Origin: Vibrio nigripulchritudo ATCC 27043
GTDB lineage: Bacteria; Pseudomonadota; Gammaproteobacteria; Enterobacterales; Vibrionaceae
DNA: 33,544 nt
Assembly (NCBI RefSeq): GCF_000222685.1
Contig: NZ_AFWJ01000275.1
Span: 1 to 33,544, forward strand
Direction of reading: 5' to 3'
Made by a program: the position numbers and the translations under genes
In this document: piece by piece, positions 1 to 7,545 of the stretch
How the letters are laid out: each line of letters starts with the position of its first letter
Position numbering within the stretch: the stretch's first letter is position 1
Notes under the pieces: model-generated
What the model saw: only the letters and a program-made list of their open reading frames with translations
Database searches by the model: none
What the model was told of the DNA's origin: nothing

Positions 1-354
1 GGTGATGGCTTTCATGTCTGGGGAATGGTTATAGGCATGACCGGGTACCCAAACGCGATCGAACCAGCCTTTCAAAATGGCTGGAAAGTTGAACCACCAG
101 GTTGGAAAAACGAGTACCAGATACTCAGTTTCTTCCAACTGGCGAATGTCGTCTGCGGTTTGTTCAGGCTGAAAGTTCTGGCTGTAATAGCTTCCTCGTT
201 CAGATTCGCTAAGCGCAGGTTCAAAATTTTCTTGATAGAGGTCTTTGACCGTTACTTCATGACCTTGTTTTTCTAGGTGCTCAATGACGTTTTTAGCCAG
301 ATACTGACAAAGGCTGGTTTTTAATGGGTGCGTAACCACGACCAGTGTTTTCAT
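1..354 (-). CDS. NAD(P)H-quinone reductase-like flavoprotein, C-terminus missing
   Basis: The minus strand reads from an ATG at 354 to the window edge without a stop (118 codons), so only the N-terminal part is here. The protein starts MKTLVVVTHP, the first strand and phosphate-loop region of a flavodoxin-like fold. Near residue 90 it has FPTWWFNFPAILKGWFDRVW, typical of the NQO/MdaB/KefF family that reduces quinones with NAD(P)H using bound FMN or FAD. A purine-rich AGGGAGAG ribosome site lies 5-12 bases upstream. It begins 30 bases after the isochorismatase-like gene in the same direction, so the two are probably co-transcribed. Family assignment is solid; the exact substrate and subfamily cannot be told. 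Confidence 0.85.
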   Translation of the reverse strand, partial: MKTLVVVTHPLKTSLCQYLAKNVIEHLEKQGHEVTVKDLYQENFEPALSESERGSYYSQNFQPEQTADDIRQLEETEYLVLVFPTWWFNFPAILKGWFDRVWVPGHAYNHSPDMKAIT

Positions 355-384
355 TTTCTCTCCCTGAGATTTTTAGGTATACCT

Positions 385-918
385 TTAGCTGATAATCGTT
401 TCTACCTTAACGCTTTCGATCTTAACGCCGAAACTCCGTATTGAAGGCAGGGTGCAGTTATGGTGCTCTCGAATTACGGCACCGCTCGCATGAGGTTTGT
501 CATGAGTGGTATGCGCGTCCGCCAACAGAGTGATGGGATACCCTAAACCAGCCGCCCGGCGCGTCGTGGTATCCACGCAAAACTCGGTCGCGTAGCCGCA
601 AACGTAAAGGTGGTCGATACTCAGATCGTCCAGTACCTCTTTTAGTTCCGTATTGTTGAAAGAGTCGGGAGTATTTTTGTTTACATACTTATCTGATGCT
701 GCCTGAATCAGTTTTTCGTGAACTTGCCAGCCCGGGCTATGACGTTCAACGATAGAATCTGGTGCTTCGTGTCGAATAAAGATGACAGGGATATCGTTTC
801 GGCGCGCCCATTCAGAGGCAGTATTGATCCTTTCTATGACTTCATATGCCTCGTAAGGCTTTGGTTCTGGCTCAATAAGAGCTTGTTGTACATCAATCAC
901 AACGAGTGCGGATTTCAT
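385..918 (-). CDS. isochorismatase-family cysteine hydrolase
   Basis: A 177-residue protein of usual length for the isochorismatase-like hydrolase superfamily (nicotinamidases, ureidoacrylate and other amidohydrolases). The catalytic triad is visible: Asp9 in VVIDVQ, Lys81 in VNKNTPDSF and Cys114 in GYATEFCVDTT. An ATG two codons earlier (924) is in frame, but AAGGA sits right against it and about five bases before the ATG at 918, so 918 is preferred. It lies 17 bases after the LacI-type gene and 30 before the flavoprotein, suggesting a three-gene minus-strand unit. The residues that would distinguish nicotinamidase from other members are not clear, so the substrate is left open. Confidence 0.88.
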   Translation of the reverse strand: MKSALVVIDVQQALIEPEPKPYEAYEVIERINTASEWARRNDIPVIFIRHEAPDSIVERHSPGWQVHEKLIQAASDKYVNKNTPDSFNNTELKEVLDDLSIDHLYVCGYATEFCVDTTTRRAAGLGYPITLLADAHTTHDKPHASGAVIREHHNCTLPSIRSFGVKIESVKVETIIS

Positions 919-935
919 GGGCATCCTTATTATTA

Positions 936-1946
936 CTAAGACTTTGGTGAGGTGGATTCTCGAATTTTAAGCTCCCCATGAGCTTCATATTTAGCGGAAT
1001 ATTGGATATTACCATCGACTTTTTGCAGCAACAGCTCAACAGCCATTTTCCCCATATCTTCATAGGGTAAACTGTATGAGGTTAACGTAGGGTGGCAATC
1101 CGTTGAAACTGGTTGGTTGTCGTATCCACATACAGCGACATCTTCAGGTATTCGAATGCCTTGCTGTAAAAGCGCATTGATAACCCCTAATGCCATTAGA
1201 TCACTGGCACACGCAAAAGCATCAGGATAATTCTTTTGGCTCAATAGCCGCAGTGTTTCTTGGTAGGCCTTATTCATGGACCAATCACCGCTTATTTGCC
1301 AGTGCTCATTGACCGTCATTTGCTTCTCTTCGTGAGCTTTTAAAAAGCCAGAGCGGCGCTTTTGCGTGGCAAGCATCCATTCTTCTCCACCTATAAACGC
1401 AATATTGCTGTAGCCGCGTTCAATAAGGTGAGTTGTCAGGTTATACATACCCGTATGATCGTCGGGAATGACAGAAGAGAATTTGTTACTGGATTCGAGA
1501 AAGCAGTTGAGGAGTATGACGGGTTTATCTTCTGGAAATCGGTGATTTCTGTCTAGTGGACGTGTCATGGACGAAGCGATTATGACGCCATCGTAATCGT
1601 TACTGGCTATTTCCTTGAAAATATCATCTTCAAGATGCTCATTATTTGCAGTATTAAAAAGAACGGCAATGCGTTGATGTTCTGCTGCGGTTTCTGTGAT
1701 GGCATCGACAGCGTCAACAAACGGATCAAGGCTGACAAGATCATTAACAATAACGGCTATCTTTCTCTTTCTATTGTGGTCTTGAACCACTTTTTTTGAA
1801 TATCCGAGCTCCTGCGCAACCTCAAGTACTCTTTTTCGTGTTTCTTCAGCCAGTTTGATTGAGCGTGAGTCATTAAGTACCAGTGAGACTGTGCCTTGCG
1901 ATACTCCTGCTGCCCGCGCAATGTCGGTCATTGTGACTCGTTTCAT
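936..1946 (-). CDS. LacI-family transcriptional regulator
   Basis: A 336-residue repressor-type protein. An N-terminal LacI helix-turn-helix (VTMTDIARAAGVSQGTVSLV) and hinge region are followed by a periplasmic-binding-protein-like effector domain with AFIGG, CASDLMALG and VCGYDNQP segments typical of the family. The start is chosen because LacI proteins normally open just before the HTH; an ATG at 1973 and a GTG at 1982 would add 9 or 12 residues, and none has a strong ribosome site. The gene is divergent from the glycosidase and sugar-transport operon across about 195 bases with several inverted repeats. By context it probably represses that operon in the absence of its sugar. The inducer is unknown. 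Confidence 0.92.
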   Translation of the reverse strand: MKRVTMTDIARAAGVSQGTVSLVLNDSRSIKLAEETRKRVLEVAQELGYSKKVVQDHNRKRKIAVIVNDLVSLDPFVDAVDAITETAAEHQRIAVLFNTANNEHLEDDIFKEIASNDYDGVIIASSMTRPLDRNHRFPEDKPVILLNCFLESSNKFSSVIPDDHTGMYNLTTHLIERGYSNIAFIGGEEWMLATQKRRSGFLKAHEEKQMTVNEHWQISGDWSMNKAYQETLRLLSQKNYPDAFACASDLMALGVINALLQQGIRIPEDVAVCGYDNQPVSTDCHPTLTSYSLPYEDMGKMAVELLLQKVDGNIQYSAKYEAHGELKIRESTSPKS

Positions 1947-2044
1947 CTTAGGTTCTTTCTCATCCACATCCATATCAATCACGGTTTCTAGTTTACTTGT
2001 CAGCTCTGGAAGACGAACAAATTAGAAAAAGAAAGTAGTGCTAG

Positions 2045-2060
2045 ATCACATTGATGTGAT
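2045..2060. promoter_or_regulatory. candidate operator, perfect 7-2-7 inverted repeat
   Basis: ATCACAT-TG-ATGTGAT is a perfect inverted repeat between the divergent LacI-type gene and the glycosidase operon. LacI-family proteins bind such 14-20 bp dyads, but it lacks the usual central CG, so this is a candidate only. It is not a CRP site: the half-sites are in the opposite order to TGTGA-N6-TCACA. Confidence 0.35.
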
Positions 2061-2067
2061 TAATATT

Positions 2068-2102
2068 TGATCAACTAATAATATTAGCTAAATATATTAG
2101 TT
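2068..2102. promoter_or_regulatory. candidate promoter region with nested inverted repeats
   Basis: AACTAATA (2073-2080) is repeated inverted as TATTAGTT (2095-2102), and CTAATA-A-TATTAG (2075-2087) is nested inside it. A possible -35 element TTGATC lies at 2068-2073, followed by AT-rich -10-like bases near 2091-2098, so a protein bound here would cover the promoter. The promoter elements are weak matches and are inferred. Confidence 0.3.
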
Positions 2103-2141
2103 ATAAGGTCAATGTTCAATGAAAGGATTTAGGTTGTTTGA

Positions 2142-3242
2142 ATGAAACTAGGAAGTGAAATTGCTCGATGGTCAGAAGAAAAGGCAAACCGCTGGTGGAA
2201 AAAGCAACCCAGGCTATGTGGGTTTAACTATTTGCCCAGAACCGCCGTTAACTGGAACGAAATGTGGGCGGAAGAAACATTTGATGTTCCCACGATAGCG
2301 CAAGAGCTTTCGTGGGCAAAAAGTGCAGGGTTCAATTGCCTGAGAACAAATTTACCATTTGTTGAGTGGCAGAAAGACAGCGGAGCACTTATCTCTCGAG
2401 TTGATACTTTTCTCTCTCTTTGTGTGAAGCAAAAAATCAAAGTTATCTTAACCTTGCTGGATGATTGTGAATTTGGCGGAGAACAGGCGCACACAGGTCA
2501 GCAAAAACCTCCTTTACCTAACGTTCACAACAGCAGAGCGATGGGATCTCCGGGCAGACGACTCGTCATGGATACGTCTGTGTGGTCAGACATTGAGCAG
2601 TATGTGACGGATATTGTTGGTCAGTTTGGAAGTGATGGCCGGGTGTTAATGTGGGATCTCTATAACGAGCCAACCAATCGAATGATATTCACTCCTTACG
2701 GAGAGTTTGAATTTTCAGATGAGCTAGAGCAATACAGCCACTCCCTTGCCGAGCATTGCTTTTACTGGGCAAGAAAGGTGGGACCAGAACAACCTCTTAC
2801 CATCGGAGCGTGGCACGTACCTAGTGAACATGCAGGTAAAAAAGCATTTTTACACCCGACTGATCAAATGTGTCTGAACCTTTCCGACGTTGTGACTTTT
2901 CATGCTTATGTCGGTGAGGAAGATATGACTTCCATCATTGCAAAGCTAATTCAGTATAACCGCCCAATGATGTGTACGGAGTGGCTCGCCCGACATTGTG
3001 ACTCGACTTACGAGTCTATACTTCCTCTTATGCAAAAGTATTCAATAGGTGTTACCCAGTGGGGGTTAGTTCGGGGGAAAACTCAAACGTCGTTACCTTG
3101 GCCATCAATAAATGTGGGAACAAACAACCGAGATACTTGGTTCCATGACTTTCTCGATGAAGATGGTACGCCATATAGCCAGCAAGAAGTGCAGATGATT
3201 TGCAGGTTTACCTCCGGGGACAGCATAAATGAAAATGTCTAA
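2142..3242 (+). CDS. cytoplasmic glycoside hydrolase, clan GH-A (GH5/cellulase-like)
   Basis: A 366-residue TIM-barrel glycosidase. The two clan GH-A carboxylates are visible: the acid/base Glu176 in WDLYNEP and the nucleophile Glu280 in MMCTEWLAR. An early CGFNYLPRTAVNW segment and CLRTNLP near residue 67 fit the GH5/GH2-type barrel. There is no signal peptide, so it should act in the cytoplasm on oligosaccharides brought in by the importer encoded just downstream. A TTAGG ribosome site lies eight bases before the ATG. The 3' end overlaps the next gene by 14 bases, so translation is probably coupled. Relatives are often labelled cellulase or 1,4-beta-xylanase, but the sugar cannot be read from the sequence. 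Confidence 0.85.
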   Translation: MKLGSEIARWSEEKANRWWKKQPRLCGFNYLPRTAVNWNEMWAEETFDVPTIAQELSWAKSAGFNCLRTNLPFVEWQKDSGALISRVDTFLSLCVKQKIKVILTLLDDCEFGGEQAHTGQQKPPLPNVHNSRAMGSPGRRLVMDTSVWSDIEQYVTDIVGQFGSDGRVLMWDLYNEPTNRMIFTPYGEFEFSDELEQYSHSLAEHCFYWARKVGPEQPLTIGAWHVPSEHAGKKAFLHPTDQMCLNLSDVVTFHAYVGEEDMTSIIAKLIQYNRPMMCTEWLARHCDSTYESILPLMQKYSIGVTQWGLVRGKTQTSLPWPSINVGTNNRDTWFHDFLDEDGTPYSQQEVQMICRFTSGDSINENV

Positions 3243-4320
3243 CTTAAGAAAAAGAAAAGAAAATATCTTGGGCTGGGCGTTTATTACTCCATACGTTTCT
3301 TTGATGCTGGTATTTCTGCTTTATCCGTTTTTAAAAGGCGTTTGGATAAGTTTGCATGACTGGAACTTGCTCGAAGTTGCTTTCAATTCAAACGCTAAGT
3401 CCTTTGTAGGGTTAGACAACTATTACAAACTACTGCTTCCGCGTCGGTGGGACTTTGATATCAGCCAGTTATGGTACTTACGACTCCCCCTCATCGCTTT
3501 GACGGCTTACTTTGCATGGAAATGGCGCCGATCCTTTTCTTTGGCAAAAGTTACTCTACTTACTTTTGTCTTTTTTATTGCCGTTTTTGTTTTGGGAATA
3601 GACGCAGGAAGCCGATTGAGGATGGGAGACCGTCGATTCTGGCATTCAGTCTTTAATACTCTGGAATTTGTTGCTTTAACTGTCCCATCGATAACGGTTT
3701 TGGCGCTTGTTTTAGCCATGAAACTGAACCAGAAAACCCGCTTTGCTGCGCTAATGCGAACCATTTTTTTCGGCACACAAGTATTGTCGGTAACAGTCGT
3801 TACCCTGATATGGCAAATGATGTACAGCCCTCAGCAAGGCTTTATCGCCAACATCCTAAAATCTCTGAATTTAACGGCTCCATCATGGCTTACTGATGAA
3901 AACTTAGCCATGCCTGCTCTTGTGGTGACAACCGTTTGGTGGTCGCTTGGATTTGCACTTGTGGTGTTTTTATCTGGGCTTCAGGCAATTCCTGCAGACA
4001 GGTTGGAAGCTGCGAGGTTAGACAATGCTAAAGGATGGCGCCTTACCTGGTACATTGTTTTACCTTCTATTCGGCGAACCACCAGTTTCGTCGTTGTTAT
4101 GTTGATTGTTCTTCACTTTCAAGTTTTTGGGCAATCCCACCTTATGACTAACGGTGGACCTGGAGACAGTACTCAAGTGTTAGTTCGTTACATTTATCAG
4201 ACTGCATTCAGAGACTCCGAGGTCGGTTATGCGTCAGCGATGGCCATGATTCTTTTCATATTGATGTTGTTTTTTAGTGTATTGCACATGCGCTTAAGTC
4301 GATCGGAGGGAGAGTCATGA
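3229..4320 (+). CDS. sugar ABC transporter permease, MalF/UgpA type
   Basis: A 363-residue inner-membrane permease. The EAA loop that docks on the ATPase is at about residues 260-280 (EAARLDNAKGWRLTWYIVLP). The N-terminus opens with a first membrane helix at about 15-35 and the ISLHDWNL motif common in MalF-like subunits. Unusually, about 45 extra residues between the first helix and the core carry two more hydrophobic stretches (about 81-97 and 108-124), suggesting eight helices where UgpA-type subunits have six. It overlaps the glycosidase gene by 14 bases and the next permease by four (ATGA). An in-frame ATG at 3235 is an alternative start. Confidence 0.9.
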   Translation: MKMSNLRKRKENILGWAFITPYVSLMLVFLLYPFLKGVWISLHDWNLLEVAFNSNAKSFVGLDNYYKLLLPRRWDFDISQLWYLRLPLIALTAYFAWKWRRSFSLAKVTLLTFVFFIAVFVLGIDAGSRLRMGDRRFWHSVFNTLEFVALTVPSITVLALVLAMKLNQKTRFAALMRTIFFGTQVLSVTVVTLIWQMMYSPQQGFIANILKSLNLTAPSWLTDENLAMPALVVTTVWWSLGFALVVFLSGLQAIPADRLEAARLDNAKGWRLTWYIVLPSIRRTTSFVVVMLIVLHFQVFGQSHLMTNGGPGDSTQVLVRYIYQTAFRDSEVGYASAMAMILFILMLFFSVLHMRLSRSEGES

Positions 4321-5192
4321 AATCCAATGTAAAACGTACATATACACTCTCGATTTTAAATCCAAGACGAATGAATACGCTGATCTTGGGCTTACTTGTC
4401 GTGCTTGCAGCGATTTGGCTAATGCCTTTTTTGTGGATGGTGTCATTGTCATTTCAGCCGAATGAGCTGCTTGCAAGAGACACAGGTAACACCTTGCTTG
4501 GACTGGTCCCTTTTCCATTTACTGTAGAAAACTACCAGTCGTTGCTTTCCTATGGTCAAACTCCATGGTGGTTCTTAAACAGCGTTATTGTGTCCGGCAG
4601 CACAACTGTTCTGGTGCTTTTGCTATCCAGTCTGGCGGGGTATGCATTTGCCCGTATTGAATTCTCTGGCAAGAAAGTGATTTACCCAATTGTGTTAGCA
4701 GGGTTGGTGATTCCTGAACAAGCCATATTCATTCCTCTTTATACCTTGTTTGCAGATTTGGGGTGGCATAACACATACAGCGCATTGGTTTTACCCAGGG
4801 TTGCGTTACCCATAGGCGTTTTTATGATGACTCAGTTTTTTAAGGAAATACCTGAGGACCTGACTGAGGCAGCAAGATTAGATGGGGTTGGGCATGTGCG
4901 TTGCTTTATCTATATTTTCATGCCCCTGGCTAAACCGGTACTCACTACGCTTGGCATCATTACGTTTCTTTATTCCTGGAATGATTACCTGTGGCCTCTT
5001 GTTTCTGCACAGAGACCAGACATGTTTACCATCACCGTTGGTCTTGCATCCATACAAGGAAACTTTGCGCAGTCAGAAGGATTGGGCAGGCTTATGGCGT
5101 CGGGTGTTTTTGCATCACTACCCGTAATTGCCGCCTATTTAATGTTCCAGAAATATATCATTCAAGGTTTTGCGTTAGGTGGAGAGAAATAA
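4317..5192 (+). CDS. sugar ABC transporter permease, MalG type
   Basis: A 291-residue permease that pairs with the upstream one to form the transport channel. It has six hydrophobic segments and an EAA loop at about residues 184-204 (EAARLDGVGHVRCF). It also carries the NSVIVSG and AGYAFAR motifs found in MalG-like subunits. Its ATG overlaps the previous stop (ATGA), which normally means coupled translation at equal amounts. No ATP-binding subunit follows; the operon goes straight to the binding protein, so a shared MsmX/UgpC-type ATPase encoded elsewhere is likely needed. Confidence 0.92.
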   Translation: MKSNVKRTYTLSILNPRRMNTLILGLLVVLAAIWLMPFLWMVSLSFQPNELLARDTGNTLLGLVPFPFTVENYQSLLSYGQTPWWFLNSVIVSGSTTVLVLLLSSLAGYAFARIEFSGKKVIYPIVLAGLVIPEQAIFIPLYTLFADLGWHNTYSALVLPRVALPIGVFMMTQFFKEIPEDLTEAARLDGVGHVRCFIYIFMPLAKPVLTTLGIITFLYSWNDYLWPLVSAQRPDMFTITVGLASIQGNFAQSEGLGRLMASGVFASLPVIAAYLMFQKYIIQGFALGGEK

Positions 5193-5222
5193 CATAGGCA
5201 AGTAATGCCACGGCTAAGGAAC

Positions 5223-5239
5223 ACTGGGTTCTGCCCAGT
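5223..5239 (+). other. GC-rich hairpin between permease and binding-protein genes
   Basis: ACTGGG-TTCTG-CCCAGT forms a 6-bp hairpin in the 65-base gap before the binding-protein gene and has no T-run after it. Hairpins here in sugar operons often protect the downstream mRNA so that more binding protein than permease is made. That role is inferred. Confidence 0.4.
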
Positions 5240-5257
5240 CTATCAAAGGAGTTTGAA

Positions 5258-6541
5258 ATGAAAATCAAATTGATGACAACAGTTATATTCGCTGGTTTAT
5301 CTACCGAAGCGATATCAGCAGATACCGAGATCACACTAGGTCGTTTTTTTGGCGCGTGTGAAAATCCCTCCCCAGTGGTGGCTGATGCGGTGGGTGAGGC
5401 GTGCATTATTCAATCTATTATTGAAACACTCGACAAAGAAGACAACGGAGTCAGTGTTACGACACTTCCGACAGATTGGGGGAATTACTACGATCAGATC
5501 AAAGCCAGCTACGCAGGGGGAACCCCACCAGATGTTCACGTTATGCATAAACACAGAGTACCGGAGTTTGCGAGCATCGGTATTCTGGCAGAACTCAGTG
5601 AAGCAGAGCTGAAGAAATATGGGATCGACTCAAGTGACTGGACTGACAGAGCGACACAGGCGGTTTCGTACCAAGGCAAGGTCTTTGGTGTACCAATGGA
5701 CTTCCACGCAAACCTATGGCACGTAAACAAAAAACTGTTTGAGAAAGCTGGGCTAGTGGATGATAGCGGGTCACCTATCTTGCCTTCTACACCGTCAGAA
5801 CTACTCGCTCACGCAAAACAAATGAAAGAGAAAACAGGGAAGGATTATCTTGCCGCGGACTTTGCTCAGTTCCCGATTGGCGTTCGATTGGTACTGGCTC
5901 TGCTATGGCAGCAAAACAGCAATATCTTTGATGAGAAGTCTGTCACGGTTGATACGCCTGAGGCACGTAAGGCGATAAGCGCCATTAATGATCTGTTCAA
6001 ATCCGGTTATGCCAATCCTAAACTGAATTACGCTGAATCTCAGCAAGCTTTTTTGGAAGGGCAGTCGGCGGTATTAGTTAACGGGACATGGGTTGTTGAC
6101 TACTACGATCAGCAGTCTGCGGATACCAAAGTCGCATTGGATGATTACCATATCGCTAGTTTTCCACAGCTGTTCGCCGTACCAGCTACCTGGGCTGACT
6201 CTCACATTTGGGTGATGCCAGCAGCGGTGAAAAAGAATGCGAAAAAGTATGATGCAGCCATGAAAACACTAGCTTGGATTTACAAACACAATCTGGACTG
6301 GGCAAGAACTGGGCATATGTCTGTTCGTCAGTCCGTATTGAACTCTAGCGAATACAAAAAACTACCTCATAGAAGTGAGTACGTAGAAACGGCAAACATA
6401 GTAGGTGATACCCCACCTTCTGTTAAATACGGAGCTATCCAGGATGTTTTAAACCGAGAGCTTCAATCAATCTGGCTGACAGGTAAATCGGTGGATGATG
6501 CGCTAGAAGATGCGCAATTAGATATTGAAGATTTACGTTAA
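5258..6541 (+). CDS. periplasmic sugar-binding protein (family 1 extracellular solute-binding)
   Basis: A 427-residue substrate-binding protein. Residues 1-20 form a signal peptide ending in AISA; there is no lipobox cysteine, as expected for a soluble periplasmic protein in a Gram-negative cell. The mature part has family 1 landmarks: YDQIKASYAGGTPPDV near 75-90, a GVPMDFHANLWHVNKKLFEKAGL block near 140-165, and FLEGQSAVLVNGTW near 265-280. An excellent AAGGAG ribosome site lies 7 bases before the ATG. It is the last gene of the operon and is followed by a strong terminator. The ligand is probably the oligosaccharide split by the glycosidase; its identity is unknown. Confidence 0.92.
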   Translation: MKIKLMTTVIFAGLSTEAISADTEITLGRFFGACENPSPVVADAVGEACIIQSIIETLDKEDNGVSVTTLPTDWGNYYDQIKASYAGGTPPDVHVMHKHRVPEFASIGILAELSEAELKKYGIDSSDWTDRATQAVSYQGKVFGVPMDFHANLWHVNKKLFEKAGLVDDSGSPILPSTPSELLAHAKQMKEKTGKDYLAADFAQFPIGVRLVLALLWQQNSNIFDEKSVTVDTPEARKAISAINDLFKSGYANPKLNYAESQQAFLEGQSAVLVNGTWVVDYYDQQSADTKVALDDYHIASFPQLFAVPATWADSHIWVMPAAVKKNAKKYDAAMKTLAWIYKHNLDWARTGHMSVRQSVLNSSEYKKLPHRSEYVETANIVGDTPPSVKYGAIQDVLNRELQSIWLTGKSVDDALEDAQLDIEDLR

Positions 6542-6575
6542 TAAGGTTCTTTAACGTTTCCTCAGTATTGAGGTT

Positions 6576-6603
6576 GCAGTGAGCTTTTGCTCACTGCTTT
6601 TTT
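6576..6603 (+). terminator. Rho-independent terminator of the sugar operon
   Basis: A perfect 9-bp stem (GCAGTGAGC / GCTCACTGC, loop TTTT) is followed by six T residues, 34 bases after the binding-protein stop. The T-run overlaps the end of the convergent exporter gene. A smaller hairpin, CCTCA-GTAT-TGAGG, precedes it at 6560-6573. Confidence 0.92.
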
Positions 6604-7204
6604 AATTGACTAGCAAAGAAAGGGCGATAAAAAGCATCATCACACCAACCAGAAATTCCAGTATTTTCCATGAAGTCGGCTTTTGGAACAATGGCTTAAG
6701 CAATCTGGCACCATATCCAAGACTAAAAAAGAACACGAATGAGGCGTTGATCGCACCCAGAGCAAAATAGAGTTTTGTGGACTCATATTGAGTAGAAATC
6801 GAACCCAGTAACACCACGGTATCTAAGTAAACGTGCGGGTTAAGCCAGGTAAAGGCTAAGCAAATCAGAACGGTTTTTTTCCATGACGATTCAGATTCTC
6901 CTGCCAGATTCATGGCATGGGATTCTTTAAACGCCGATTTGAAGCTCAGAAATGCATAGGTAAGTAGAAACGCAGCCCCGCCAAAACGGGCGACTTGTTC
7001 GATGATGGGGAATTGCTTAACCAAAACACCAAACCCTGAAACTCCCAACGAAATGAGGAAGGCATCTGAGCTCGCACAAACCAGACACACCAGAAAGACA
7101 TGTTGTTTTTTAATGCCCTGTTTAAGCACAAAGGCATTTTGAGAACCGATAGCCAGAATCAAAGACAACCCAAGAGTAAAACCGGCTATGTACGTCGAAA
7201 GCAT
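6602..7204 (-). CDS. LysE/ArgO-family amino-acid exporter
   Basis: A 200-residue inner-membrane protein with about six hydrophobic segments. It carries the family signatures AIGSQNAFVLKQGI near residues 18-31 and TWLNPHVYLDTVVLLG near 118-133, both shared with E. coli ArgO and Corynebacterium LysE, which export arginine and lysine. Length is normal. AAGGA lies 6-7 bases before the ATG. ArgO and LysE genes are usually controlled by a LysR-type regulator (ArgP/LysG) sensing the substrate; no such gene is next to it, but a short dyad lies in its leader. A basic amino acid is the likely cargo, inferred from family only. Confidence 0.88.
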   Translation of the reverse strand: MLSTYIAGFTLGLSLILAIGSQNAFVLKQGIKKQHVFLVCLVCASSDAFLISLGVSGFGVLVKQFPIIEQVARFGGAAFLLTYAFLSFKSAFKESHAMNLAGESESSWKKTVLICLAFTWLNPHVYLDTVVLLGSISTQYESTKLYFALGAINASFVFFFSLGYGARLLKPLFQKPTSWKILEFLVGVMMLFIALSLLVN

Positions 7205-7224
7205 TTGAAATCCTTTTGTTATTG

Positions 7225-7240
7225 CTTATTGAAGAATAAG
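7225..7240 (-). promoter_or_regulatory. small dyad in the exporter leader
   Basis: CTTATT-GAAG-AATAAG is a perfect 6-4-6 inverted repeat about 20 bases upstream of the exporter start codon. It could be an operator half-site or an mRNA hairpin just before the ribosome site; nothing in the sequence decides. Confidence 0.25.
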
Positions 7241-7360
7241 AATGCCTGAGAAATGACTAATTACTCAAATAGAAATTTTAATGGTATATAAGAATGTCTA
7301 AAGAAAGTAAAAATGTCCCTAAAGTATGCAGCAGATTGATTAAGAAAGGTCGTTAGGTTT

Positions 7361-7369
7361 TGCTATGAT
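7361..7369 (+). promoter_or_regulatory. candidate extended -10 promoter for the small lipoprotein
   Basis: TGCTATGAT matches an extended -10 element (TGn followed by TATGAT) 34 bases upstream of the small lipoprotein gene. No good -35 hexamer stands at 16-18 bases, which is usual for extended -10 promoters. Prediction only. Confidence 0.4.
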
Positions 7370-7403
7370 TTGTCGTCAAGATTTTTAGTTAAGGAAAAAC
7401 AAT

Positions 7404-7538
7404 ATGAAAGCTTCTCTTATTGCCGTGGTAATGGCTCTTTTTCTCGGCGGTTGCGCCAAAACTTGGGATGGTGTGAAAGAAGATTCATCTAAGATCTGGA
7501 AAGACACCAAAGAGACGATTCACGAGGCGACAGAGTAA
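7404..7538 (+). CDS. small entericidin-like lipoprotein (44 aa)
   Basis: A 44-codon gene with a strong AAGGA ribosome site eight bases before its ATG. Residues 1-16 form a lipoprotein signal peptide ending in LGG, with Cys17 as the lipidated residue. The mature part (about 28 residues) is polar: KTWDGVKEDSSKIWKDTKE, then a short acidic end. This size and pattern, with a Trp soon after the lipobox and a charged helix, resembles the entericidin EcnA/EcnB family of tiny envelope lipoproteins, which are often stress-induced. It stands alone between the divergent exporter and a repeat element. The lipoprotein call is firm; the entericidin label is by resemblance. Confidence 0.8.
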   Translation: MKASLIAVVMALFLGGCAKTWDGVKEDSSKIWKDTKETIHEATE

Positions 7539-7545
7539 TTGTATT

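Noticed and set aside
2045-2060. A CRP binding site upstream of the glycosidase operon.
   Set aside because: The half-sites are TCACA then TGTGA, the reverse of the CRP consensus order, with a four-base gap.
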